From contig NZ_JAJUIS010000005.1 in the NCBI RefSeq assembly GCF_029267515.1, positions 62,001 to 126,000 of the forward strand: DNA of 64,000 nucleotides, written 5' to 3'. The position numbers and the translations under genes are program-made. Positions 1 through 7,635 of this stretch are shown in pieces. The notes beneath the pieces are model-generated. The model had not been told where the DNA came from. It did not search any database and was given only the letters and a program-made list of their open reading frames with translations. Numbering within the stretch: position 1 is the stretch's first letter; the number at the start of each line of letters is the position of its first letter. Source of the DNA: Seleniivibrio woodruffii (GTDB lineage Bacteria > Chrysiogenota > Deferribacteres > Deferribacterales > Geovibrionaceae).

Positions 1-1063
1 CAACCCTGTACCCTTTCTCCGTATGGTTCCTTATGGTGTCCATAGCCGCCGCCATGGACTGATATACGTTCCCTTTTTTTCCTCCGAGAAGCATTGCACT
101 GCTCTTATAAGGCACTGTCACCGCGCCCTCGGTAACGATATCCGCCAGAACAAGCCGTTCGTGTTCGTCGTATTCCGGATAGATTATAGAGGGGTTTATA
201 AAGTTATGTGTGAAAAATTCGCCTTCAGGTCTGCGTCTGTCCGCCAAAGAAAGCATATCTGTGAAGTGAGTTTTGTAATCCTCTGTAAAGAAAACGAAAT
301 TATAGCTGTTGCCTGCATATTCGAGAATATTGGACATCCGCCCGTAAATGGCCGGAGCTAACCAGTGACACCCGGCATATTTGCCGTAAAGCTCTGTTTT
401 ATCCAATATGTCTTTGTCGGTTATATGCTTTTTGATATCTTCCGCATCGAAAAGCGCCTCTGACGCAGGGAGCAGGGTCGCGTGCTTCATGGTCTTTACC
501 GGTCGGCGGGTACTTTTGTCCACAACGGAGATGCGCTCCGCTTCATCACCGAAAAATTCTATCAGGCATGGATTTTCAAAATCAGCCGGAAAAACTTCAA
601 GGATATCTCCTCGGAAGGCATACTCTCCCTGACCGTCAACAAGCTCCACATGAACGTAGCCGGCGTAGTTCAGAAGGTATTCAAGCTCCTGTCTGTCATA
701 GTCCTGTCCCACATTGATATTTATAACTGCACTTTTAAATACTTCCGCAGGTGGCAGACCTTTCAGAAGGGCATACGGAGTCGTAACCACGATGCAGGGC
801 GCATCGGAGTTAAGCAGTGTATTCAGTGTCGCGGCACGTGAGGATATTATCTCCGGAAGAACCCTCGCCTCTTCAAAAGGTTCCTGAGTGTATTCCGGAA
901 ATCCTATTACAGCGGAACGGGAAAAGAAATATCTGGTCTCCTGAAGGACTAACTCGTATTCCCTCCGGTTTGCCGCCACAAAGAAAGTAACCCGCCCCTC
1001 CGGTCTTTTGTTATAAAAGTACCAGACTGAGGAGCATCCCCAGAGACCGCAAAACTTCTGCAT
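1..1063 (-). CDS. mfd: Transcription-repair coupling factor Mfd, N-terminal part (cut by window start)
   Basis: My reverse-strand translation starts MQKFCGLWGCSSVWYFYNK and stays open for about 354 codons to the window edge. It carries the UvrB-like module at the Mfd N-terminus, including stretches such as YAFRGDILEVFP and IEFFGDEAERI, which are shared by Mfd and UvrB. Known role: Mfd removes RNA polymerase stalled at DNA lesions and recruits UvrA. The RNA polymerase-binding and translocase domains lie outside the window. The start ATG overlaps the gmhA stop by one base (TGATG), so the two genes are translationally coupled. A separate uvrB lies at 9.9-11.9 kb. Identification rests on the N-terminal third only. 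Confidence 0.88.
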   Translation of the reverse strand, partial: MQKFCGLWGCSSVWYFYNKRPEGRVTFFVAANRREYELVLQETRYFFSRSAVIGFPEYTQEPFEEARVLPEIISSRAATLNTLLNSDAPCIVVTTPYALLKGLPPAEVFKSAVININVGQDYDRQELEYLLNYAGYVHVELVDGQGEYAFRGDILEVFPADFENPCLIEFFGDEAERISVVDKSTRRPVKTMKHATLLPASEALFDAEDIKKHITDKDILDKTELYGKYAGCHWLAPAIYGRMSNILEYAGNSYNFVFFTEDYKTHFTDMLSLADRRRPEGEFFTHNFINPSIIYPEYDEHERLVLADIVTEGAVTVPYKSSAMLLGGKKGNVYQSMAAAMDTIRNHTEKGYRV

Positions 1064-1641
1064 CAGGCAAATTTGCCGAACATCATCTCATCCACAAGCT
1101 GACAGATTATATGTGCCGCCGCTATGTGGATTTCCTGTATTCTTGCGGTGTTGTCCGTGGGCGACTGGAAAAGGATGTCGCAGAGACCTTTCATCTTTCC
1201 GCCGTCTCGTCCTGTGAAACCGATTATGCGGACTTTCATCCTGTCCGCCTCGCGCAGAGCTCTTACGACGTTTTCAGAGTTGCCGCTGGTGGATATACCC
1301 CAGAGGATGTCCTTTTCGCTGCCGAGCGCACTGACCTGTTTCAGAAATATATCGTTGAACTCGTAATCGTTCCCTATTGATGTGATGATGGAGGTGTCCG
1401 TTGTAAGGGCTATCGCCGGAAGTGGCGGGCGCTCCATCTTAAACCTGTTCACAAACTCCGCTGCAATATGCTGCGCATCCGCCGCAGAACCTCCGTTTCC
1501 GCAGATAAGCAGTTTCCCGCCGTTCTCGAAACACTGGGTTATTTCCGTTGCAATGGCTATCAGAACAGGGGTGCTCTCGGTGATAAACCTCGTCTGCACC
1601 TCTTTCATCTCTTCAAAAATCGACGCAATATATTTATCCAT
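1063..1641 (-). CDS. gmhA: Phosphoheptose (sedoheptulose 7-phosphate) isomerase
   Basis: A 192-residue single SIS-domain protein, the usual GmhA length. It has the sugar-phosphate loop ICGNGGSAADAQHIAAEF near residues 46-63 and the second conserved segment GISTSGNSENVV. Known function: it converts sedoheptulose 7-phosphate to D-glycero-D-manno-heptose 7-phosphate in the cytoplasm, the first step toward the ADP-heptose of LPS inner core. This supports a Gram-negative host. An AGGGA ribosome site precedes the ATG. It overlaps mfd by one base; no other heptose gene is nearby, so the pairing with mfd looks incidental. Distinction from DiaA-type SIS proteins rests on the TDTSIITSIGNDYEF segment typical of GmhA. 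Confidence 0.93.
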   Translation of the reverse strand: MDKYIASIFEEMKEVQTRFITESTPVLIAIATEITQCFENGGKLLICGNGGSAADAQHIAAEFVNRFKMERPPLPAIALTTDTSIITSIGNDYEFNDIFLKQVSALGSEKDILWGISTSGNSENVVRALREADRMKVRIIGFTGRDGGKMKGLCDILFQSPTDNTARIQEIHIAAAHIICQLVDEMMFGKFA

Positions 1642-1711
1642 ATGCCGTCCCTGTTAAAGCATTTACACAATTAATATATGCCTGACGAAAAGATAGCAAT
1701 AGAAATCGTGT

Positions 1712-2188
1712 TTATCTTATTATAAGAGCGTCTTTTCCATATTTAACTTTTGCTATGAGATAGTACATGCCATGCGGGTCAAGTCCGCATCCGCCATCTT
1801 CAACAGGATCTGTGAGGTCATAGAACATCTCTTCCGCACGGGGACCGAACGGGCAAACGAAGATTATCTTTTTGCCTTCAGGAAGCTGAGGAACTATTTT
1901 TTCACACGCTCCGTCCTCTTCAAAAAGGGCAACGGGGATGTTGGGCATACCGTCGGTATGCTTCTTCTCATATTCCTGCGGGGTTCTGACATCTACGACA
2001 AGATAGTCCGCGGGCAGACCTTCATAAAACAAAGGTGCCGCGTTTTCAACGGTTACTTTTCCGCTTTCCGGCATAGGCAGGGGATTTGCGACCTTTCTTG
2101 ATGTATTCGAAACGTAAAAATATGCTCCGCCGCCAATAACAAGAAGCCCGACAACAACGCAAACTACAATAAGTATTATTCTTTTCAT
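1712..2188 (-). CDS. Membrane-anchored rhodanese-like protein
   Basis: A 158-residue protein with one N-terminal hydrophobic segment (about residues 4-27), so it is a lipid-free anchor or uncleaved signal, followed by a rhodanese fold. Visible motifs are VVDVRTPQEYEKKH and the active-site loop VCPFGPRAEEM, which contains the single catalytic-type Cys. Rhodanese domains carry persulfide sulfur on this Cys; the orientation of the anchor suggests a periplasmic location. The loop is one turn longer in character than the usual CxxGxRS, so the substrate is uncertain. It is separated from gmhA by about 70 bp and is transcribed away from the divergent histidine kinase. The family call is secure; the role is unknown. 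Confidence 0.8.
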   Translation of the reverse strand: MKRIILIVVCVVVGLLVIGGGAYFYVSNTSRKVANPLPMPESGKVTVENAAPLFYEGLPADYLVVDVRTPQEYEKKHTDGMPNIPVALFEEDGACEKIVPQLPEGKKIIFVCPFGPRAEEMFYDLTDPVEDGGCGLDPHGMYYLIAKVKYGKDALIIR

Positions 2189-2249
2189 GTCTCCTCCTCA
2201 GATTAATCCATATACTCTATTTCACATATAATCAATATAAACATCTAGG

Positions 2250-2278
2250 TTGCACCTGTTAAAATGCAGTAGTAAAAT
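2250..2278 (+). promoter_or_regulatory. Sigma70-type promoter for the Cache histidine kinase
   Basis: TTGCAC at 2250-2255 and TAAAAT at 2273-2278 are separated by 17 bases and sit 18 bases before the start codon at 2297. A GGAG ribosome site lies at about 2287-2290. It is in the divergent gap between the rhodanese gene and the kinase. Confidence 0.5.
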
Positions 2279-2296
2279 TAAGCAACCGGAGCAAAA

Positions 2297-4282
2297 ATGA
2301 CTCAAAATAAAGAAAAACTCAAAAGATATTACTTTCTGACAACATTCGCAGTGATAGCTTTTATAATCATGTCTATCGCCGTCGGATTTGTCATAGAAGA
2401 ACATAACAATTTTGAGAAAACACTCCGGACAAACAAGCAAAACCTAATGGACAGTAAAAAACAGACGCTGAAAGGAATAGTGGACAGCGTTGCCCAACAG
2501 GTGCGGCTTACTATATCAGAATCGGAAAACGATCTTAAAGAACGCATAAATGAACGGCTCAACCTTGCGTATTCCGCCGCTGAGGCCACATATGAAGAAT
2601 CCGGAACCGTAAAGGAAGCCATGAACGACGTCAAAGCGGCTCTTTCCGGCATGGTCTGGGGCAAAAATTATATATTTATCTTCGACATGAACGGTTATGT
2701 CATAAGCTCGCCGCTGCAGAAGCATCTGGAAGGCAGAAATATCCTTGAAAGTCCAAACAAAGCTCCTAAAAAAGCTATGACAGAAGCGCTTGCCAAACTT
2801 AAAAATGCCGATACCGCAGAGTTTACCACATCATGGATGAATACAGGCGGTGCCCAAACGTCGGTCAAACAGATAAAGCTGCGTAAATTCGCACCCCTCA
2901 ACTGGGTCATAGGCTACGGGGAATACTGCGACGACTTCACTCTGGAGGTTCAGGGAAAGATCATAACCCAGCTTGAATCCATAAAACTTCCTGAAGACGG
3001 ATATATCTTCATGTCCGACTACAACGGAACTTCTCTTACAAAACCCGCGCGCAACAAATTTATGCTGAATGTTCAGGACTCCAACGGGAAGTACATAGTT
3101 CAGGATATGATAAAACTGGCAAAGAACGGAGGCGGATTTTACGAATACGTCATGCCCCCCTTTCCCGGAATGAAACCTGAGAAAAAACTCAGCTATGTGA
3201 CAGGCATAAACGGCTGGAACTGGTACATAGGCACCGGAATATACCTTACTGATTTTGAAAATGAATACGCAAAAAGGATGCAGGCCGAAAAACAGGATTC
3301 CGTGAAAGAGCTTGGGGTGGTTCTTCTGCTGCTCTCGGCAGTGCTTGCTCTGGCAGGGCTCATCACCTTCGTAATGTCCAACCGTATGGAAAAGCTCATC
3401 GACAGGCACAATCAGGAGATAAAAAGAAAGAACGAGGAACTCAGATCACTCAACATATCTCTGGAATCAAAAGTTGCCGAAAAGACGGCAGAGCTTACGG
3501 CTCTTAACGCTTCTTTGGAACTGCGGGTCAAAGACGAGGTAGAAAAAAACAGGGAACAGGAACACATCATGTTCCAGCAGGGAAGACTTGCAGCTATGGG
3601 AGAAATGCTTTCAAACATAGCCCACCAGTGGCGGCAGCCGCTCAACAATATAGGACTCTATATTCAGGATATTCAGGATGCTCAGGATGCCGGCGAACTT
3701 TCAAAAGAATATCTGGATAAATCCGTGCTGACCTGTCTCAATATAATCCAGCACATGTCCGCAACCATAGACAACTTCCGTGACTTTTTCAAGCCGGACA
3801 AGGAACGGGTGCTTTTCGACGTGAACGACTGCGTTAACCAGAGCCTTACACTTCTTCGCGCAGGCATAGAAAACAGCCGCATAGAGATCAGAACCGAGCT
3901 CGAATCCTGCGGCAAAGTGGCTGGCGTTCCCGGCGAATATTCTCAGGTACTGGTGAATATAATAACTAACGCAAAAGACGCTCTCATAGAGCACAACGTA
4001 AAAAACCCGTGCATAACAATCAGAAGCTGGAGCGAAAACCATATCGCCGCAGTATCCATTGAAAACAACGGGCTTGGTATACCGGACAATATCTCTGAAA
4101 AGATTTTCGAGCCGTATTTTACCACCAAAGAAGAGGGAAAAGGCACAGGGATAGGGCTTTACTTCTCAAAGATAATTATTGAGAAAAACATGGGCGGTAA
4201 AATCACGTTCAAAAACATACAAAACGGAGTTGTCTTCATCGTTTCACTTCCTGAAGCGGACGAGAACCCTTCCTATCTGTAA
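2297..4282 (+). CDS. Membrane sensor histidine kinase with double Cache periplasmic domain
   Basis: A 661-residue kinase. Order: N-terminal membrane segment (about residues 12-32), periplasmic region with two Cache-like repeats ([19 protein letters not shown] and [14 protein letters not shown] mark the two), second membrane segment (about 337-357), a coiled coil rich in E and K (about 365-425), HisKA with H443 in [13 protein letters not shown], and a HATPase_c domain with [15 protein letters not shown] and [10 protein letters not shown] boxes. Cache domains usually bind small organic acids, amino acids or similar solutes. The HQWRQPL form of the H-box is typical of kinases in this Cache group. 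No response regulator is adjacent, so the partner is unknown. The last 10 bases overlap the convergent cupin gene. Confidence 0.9.
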   Translation: MTQNKEKLKRYYFLTTFAVIAFIIMSIAVGFVIEEHNNFEKTLRTNKQNLMDSKKQTLKGIVDSVAQQVRLTISESENDLKERINERLNLAYSAAEATYEESGTVKEAMNDVKAALSGMVWGKNYIFIFDMNGYVISSPLQKHLEGRNILESPNKAPKKAMTEALAKLKNADTAEFTTSWMNTGGAQTSVKQIKLRKFAPLNWVIGYGEYCDDFTLEVQGKIITQLESIKLPEDGYIFMSDYNGTSLTKPARNKFMLNVQDSNGKYIVQDMIKLAKNGGGFYEYVMPPFPGMKPEKKLSYVTGINGWNWYIGTGIYLTDFENEYAKRMQAEKQDSVKELGVVLLLLSAVLALAGLITFVMSNRMEKLIDRHNQEIKRKNEELRSLNISLESKVAEKTAELTALNASLELRVKDEVEKNREQEHIMFQQGRLAAMGEMLSNIAHQWRQPLNNIGLYIQDIQDAQDAGELSKEYLDKSVLTCLNIIQHMSATIDNFRDFFKPDKERVLFDVNDCVNQSLTLLRAGIENSRIEIRTELESCGKVAGVPGEYSQVLVNIITNAKDALIEHNVKNPCITIRSWSENHIAAVSIENNGLGIPDNISEKIFEPYFTTKEEGKGTGIGLYFSKIIIEKNMGGKITFKNIQNGVVFIVSLPEADENPSYL

Positions 4283-4590
4283 TCCTCACGCACGGGATAG
4301 AATACGTCCAAAAGCTCACAGTCGGTTATCGCCCTGCCTTTATGGGAGACACCCGAAGGTATCATGGCAACATCGCTGTGGGTGAGCACCTTCACCTCGT
4401 CTCCGACAGTCAGTTCGAAAACACCGTTTATTAATTTTGTCATTTGCTCATGAGGGTGCGAATGTTCGGGAAGCTCGGAACCTGACTCGAAGCGCCATAA
4501 CGACATCGTCATATTTTCAGAATGAACGAAACGGGCTTTCGCCCCTTTAAACATTTCTTTTTCAAGTTTTTCAGTATGAATAAAAGACAT
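4273..4590 (-). CDS. Small single-domain cupin protein
   Basis: A 105-residue protein forming one beta-barrel cupin. The two metal-site motifs are visible: PEHSHPHEQMTKLINGVFEL (motif 1, with two His and one Glu plus a Gln) and the later VSHKGRAI segment carrying the motif 2 His. Such proteins range from sugar isomerases to dioxygenases and small-ligand sensors, and nothing here fixes the substrate. It stands alone, divergent from the MCP gene and convergent with the kinase; the 3' ends overlap by 10 bp. The ATG is preceded by an AGGAG-like site. Confidence 0.8.
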   Translation of the reverse strand: MSFIHTEKLEKEMFKGAKARFVHSENMTMSLWRFESGSELPEHSHPHEQMTKLINGVFELTVGDEVKVLTHSDVAMIPSGVSHKGRAITDCELLDVFYPVREDYR

Positions 4591-4698
4591 TTTAGCTCCT
4601 AATTTGCAATTTCATTAAAAATACACATATAGAAACAGCATTAAAACTACCATTTCTGGTAAATATTATACTAATTCCAAAAAAAACTAACAGATTTA

Positions 4699-4727
4699 TT
4701 TACATCACAGATTATATAGGTTAATAT
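4699..4727 (+). promoter_or_regulatory. Sigma70-type promoter for the MCP-hemerythrin gene
   Basis: TTTACA at 4699-4704, a 17-base spacer and TAATAT at 4722-4727 lie upstream of an AGGAG site and the start at 4759. The surrounding 168-bp divergent gap is very AT-rich. I saw no FliA or sigma54 signature. Confidence 0.45.
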
Positions 4728-4758
4728 TTTTTGTATTTTATTTTGTTCAGGAGTCATA

Positions 4759-6405
4759 ATGAGTCAGATTAAAACTAACCATCTGATGCCAAAGGTTATA
4801 TTCATTCTTTTACTACAGGGTTTCACAGCTCTCCTCATTTTCTGGTTTAACTACAGAAAAATTTCACAAGCGTTAAAGATGGAGCCTGAAACGGCAAAAG
4901 CTCTCCTTGAAAACTCATCGGGGTCGATACTGATAATCTCTCTGGGGCTTCTCGTATTCGGACTTCTGATAGCGATTGCAGTCGCAACACTATTCCACGG
5001 ATCATACTCAGGCAGCGTGAGCAACATTTCCGATGTTCTCAGAAGTGTCAAAAACGGAGACCTGCGGATGCGGGTTGACGAAAAAGCCGCCAAGGCGATG
5101 CCGGAACTGGGGGATTCAATAAACTCCGCTGTGGAGGACTTTGAAACAACCATCGCAAGTTTCGGATTCGCATCAAACAACATCAAAAGCGCTTCAAAAA
5201 ACCTCATCGAAATCTACACCAACGTCGGACACAGAATAAGCATAGTAAACGACAACGTAGTAAGCGTGAGCTCCGCGGCGGAAGAGCTATCCTCAACAGG
5301 CTACAATGTGCTTGAAAAATGCCGGACATCATTTGAAAGCATAAGCAAATGCAACGATGACGTGCTCAAAGGCAAAAAGATAGTAACACAGAGCAAAGAG
5401 AGCATGGAGGAGATAGCCGGAAGCATCAACTCCATAGTGGACGTCGTTTCAGGATTTCAGAAACAGTCGCAGGAGATAGGACAGATAGTAATCTCAATCA
5501 ACGATATTGCCGAGCAGACGAACATGCTGGCGCTTAACGCCGCCATCGAAGCGGCAAGAGCAGGAGAACACGGCAAAGGTTTTGCGGTTGTTGCGGATGA
5601 AGTTCGCAAACTGGCTGGTAAGACATCCGAATCCACCAAAAAGATTGAGGATGTAATTAAAGAGCTCCAGATGCGCATCAAAACCGTTTCCGAATCGGTA
5701 CACAGTTCCGTTGAGATGGTTGAAAAAGGTATCGAACTTTCCGGCGAATCAGTGGCATCCATTGACGCCATAGACAACAATATCAAACACGTTGCACAGC
5801 AGATCGAGGGTATCGTTCATTCGAAAGAAGAGGAATCCCTTGCGCTGGCTGATGTTACTAAGAGCACAACAGAGATAAGCTCTGAAACTTCGGAAATAGT
5901 CGCCACCGTTGAAGAATCGTTCAGCGCCGGTCAGAACCTTGTTGACCTTTCAGACGGACTCAGCAGTAAGGTTAAAAAATACAAATCTGACAAGATGAAC
6001 GTATATATGCCATGGAGCCGCGACCTTGAGCTTGGCATAAAGGTCTTTGACGACCAGCACAAGAAGCTGATAGATATGATAAACCAGCTCTATGATGCCA
6101 TAAGGGACAACAAGGTAAGGTCAACGATAGACCGGATACTTAACGACCTCGTTTCATACACCGTTTACCACTTCAACACGGAAGAGGAAGCGTTTAAAAG
6201 ATACGGATACCCCGATTTTGCGAAACACAGGGAGATACACGAAAACCTTAAAAAGACCGTGGGCGAGGTCAAGGCAAAACTCGATTCCGGCAAAGAAGTT
6301 ATCGGGTTTAACATCATATCGTTCCTTGAAAACTGGGTAAAAAACCACATTATGGTGGAAGACAAGAAATACGCACCGTTCCTCAAAAAGAACGGCATGG
6401 AATAA
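4759..6405 (+). CDS. Methyl-accepting chemotaxis protein with C-terminal bacteriohemerythrin domain
   Basis: A 548-residue protein. Two membrane segments (about residues 10-32 and 53-76) enclose only about 20 periplasmic residues, so there is no outside ligand domain. A HAMP-like linker, methylation helices and the signalling hairpin ([20 protein letters not shown]) follow. From residue 417 there is a complete hemerythrin domain with all seven expected di-iron ligands: H434, H471, E475, H490, H494, H530 and D535. Known relatives, such as DcrH of Desulfovibrio, bind O2 at this domain. The inferred role is cytoplasmic oxygen or redox sensing that drives taxis. It has its own promoter and a strong terminator, so it is a single-gene unit. 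No che genes are in the window. Confidence 0.92.
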   Translation: MSQIKTNHLMPKVIFILLLQGFTALLIFWFNYRKISQALKMEPETAKALLENSSGSILIISLGLLVFGLLIAIAVATLFHGSYSGSVSNISDVLRSVKNGDLRMRVDEKAAKAMPELGDSINSAVEDFETTIASFGFASNNIKSASKNLIEIYTNVGHRISIVNDNVVSVSSAAEELSSTGYNVLEKCRTSFESISKCNDDVLKGKKIVTQSKESMEEIAGSINSIVDVVSGFQKQSQEIGQIVISINDIAEQTNMLALNAAIEAARAGEHGKGFAVVADEVRKLAGKTSESTKKIEDVIKELQMRIKTVSESVHSSVEMVEKGIELSGESVASIDAIDNNIKHVAQQIEGIVHSKEEESLALADVTKSTTEISSETSEIVATVEESFSAGQNLVDLSDGLSSKVKKYKSDKMNVYMPWSRDLELGIKVFDDQHKKLIDMINQLYDAIRDNKVRSTIDRILNDLVSYTVYHFNTEEEAFKRYGYPDFAKHREIHENLKKTVGEVKAKLDSGKEVIGFNIISFLENWVKNHIMVEDKKYAPFLKKNGME

Positions 6406-6410
6406 AACAG

Positions 6411-6438
6411 AAACCCGCTCAGCCGAGCGGGTTTTTTT
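6411..6438 (+). terminator. Intrinsic terminator of the MCP-hemerythrin gene
   Basis: A perfect 10-bp stem (AAACCCGCTC at 6411-6420, GAGCGGGTTT at 6425-6434) with a four-base loop and a run of seven T. It begins 5 bases after the stop codon. Confidence 0.92.
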
Positions 6439-6448
6439 ATAAAAAGAT

Positions 6449-6533
6449 AAGATTGCCGCGTCGCAAAGATCCTCGCGAAGACGAAAAGAAATTCCGTCTC
6501 TGCAAACCCGTTTAGGGGTGAAGCAGTCTCGTC
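6449..6533. repeat. Repeat family R1, copy A (two-armed)
   Basis: The left arm starts GATTGCCGCGTCGC and ends near CGCGAAGACG; the right arm is a diverged inverted version, reading CGTCTCTGC through to GAAGCAGTCTCGTC. Related arms occur at 15165, 34704, 37045 and 43830. The arm resembles a GATTGC..CGTCGC..CTCGCAA.GACG motif common in intergenic regions of many anaerobe genomes; that recollection is general knowledge, not checked here. Confidence 0.6.
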
Positions 6534-6561
6534 TTTAATTAAGTCAGCAGCAATTTTAGGT

Positions 6562-6684
6562 ATCGCCGTTTTAATGCAAGCAGTACAAGGAAGTTTTTCC
6601 GAAAGGGCTGCGAGCATACACGTAAGTATGTGAGCAGTTCCGAGAAAAAACTGACGACGTAATGCGATGCATAAAAGCGGCGAT
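6562..6684. repeat. Repeat family R2, copy A (about 123 bp with terminal inverted repeats)
   Basis: Terminal arms at 6562-6577 and 6669-6684 pair at 14 of 16 positions. A central hairpin (6608-6637) pairs CTGC with GCAG and CATAC with GTATG around a six-base loop. About 70 bases of the interior, from TACAAGGAAG to ACTGACGA, match copy B at 37126-37250. The right arm abuts the stop codon of the histidine kinase gene at 6684. Confidence 0.7.
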
Positions 6685-7628
6685 TAAGGTTTTATCATGG
6701 GGATGTATATACTAAAGGTCGTCCCCATGCCCATAGTAGACTGCACCTCAATCCTGCCCTTATGCTTCTCGGTTATCTCTTTGGCTATGACCAGCCCAAG
6801 CCCTGTTCCTCTGTTCTTTGTCGTAAAAAACGGAGTGAACAGCTTTGTAAGCGTCTCTTCCGGTATGCCAGACCCAGTGTCGCTTATGGATATCTTCATC
6901 ATAGGCACTGCCTGTCCGCTGGCTTTGCACACATATTTTATAGTGGGGTCCAGCCCTATATGCAGGGCGACCTGACCGGATTTCTGTGCTTCACATGCGT
7001 TTTTCAGTATGTTGTTTACAGCCATGAACAGCTTTTTTTTATCCGCATAAACGGAGCTAAGGTTCGGTTCCACCTGAACGGACAGTTTTATGTCGGGAAA
7101 GAGGACGGACAGCGAGTTCAGCATCTCTTCGAGGAAGCTCTTGACCTCAAACTCTGCATATTCGAGAACCATACCTGAAAGGAGCCTGATGTTCTGGAGC
7201 ATGTGCTTTATGCGCTGTGTTTCGTTAAGGATTATCCCCGCACATTTTTTGATATAGTCGTCGGAAGCCTTTGCGAGGATAAGCTGGGATGTGCCGTCAA
7301 TGACGGTCAGGGGGTTCTTCATCTCGTGCTGGAAAGAGCTGATGTCAAAAAGCTCCTCCAGACTTGGGCGGAACTCATCCAGCCCGAAAACCAGTACCCT
7401 GAGCGGAGTTGAAGGCGTAATAACCTTGATTCCGAACTCTCTGTGCTGAAGCCTGATGCTTACATCGCCGGCGGCAATACGGTCTGCCAGCATCTTTTTA
7501 AAATTTTTGATACCCGCCTCATACGCGAGATGCAGAAGTTTTTCGGCGGCAGGGTTCATATCCGTAACCCTGCCGTCGCGCAGCTCGAAAAAGGCGATAT
7601 TCAGGTCATTGACACTGCAATCGCTCAT
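6684..7628 (-). CDS. Soluble sensor histidine kinase, NtrB-like
   Basis: A 314-residue kinase without membrane segments. Residues 1-90 look like a degenerate PAS domain (ELRDGRVTDMNPAAEKLL). HisKA follows with H101 in FQHEMKNPLTVIDG, then HATPase_c with NILKNACEA, DTGSGIP and GTGLGLVIAKEI. This architecture resembles NtrB/AtoS-type cytosolic kinases. It starts 7 bp after the PBP1A stop and is last in the selA-selB-uvrB-PBP1A run, so probably co-transcribed. No NtrC-like regulator lies nearby. The signal is unknown; placement after a cell-wall synthase is suggestive only. Confidence 0.85.
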   Translation of the reverse strand: MSDCSVNDLNIAFFELRDGRVTDMNPAAEKLLHLAYEAGIKNFKKMLADRIAAGDVSIRLQHREFGIKVITPSTPLRVLVFGLDEFRPSLEELFDISSFQHEMKNPLTVIDGTSQLILAKASDDYIKKCAGIILNETQRIKHMLQNIRLLSGMVLEYAEFEVKSFLEEMLNSLSVLFPDIKLSVQVEPNLSSVYADKKKLFMAVNNILKNACEAQKSGQVALHIGLDPTIKYVCKASGQAVPMMKISISDTGSGIPEETLTKLFTPFFTTKNRGTGLGLVIAKEITEKHKGRIEVQSTMGMGTTFSIYIPMIKP

Positions 7629-7635
7629 ATATTCT

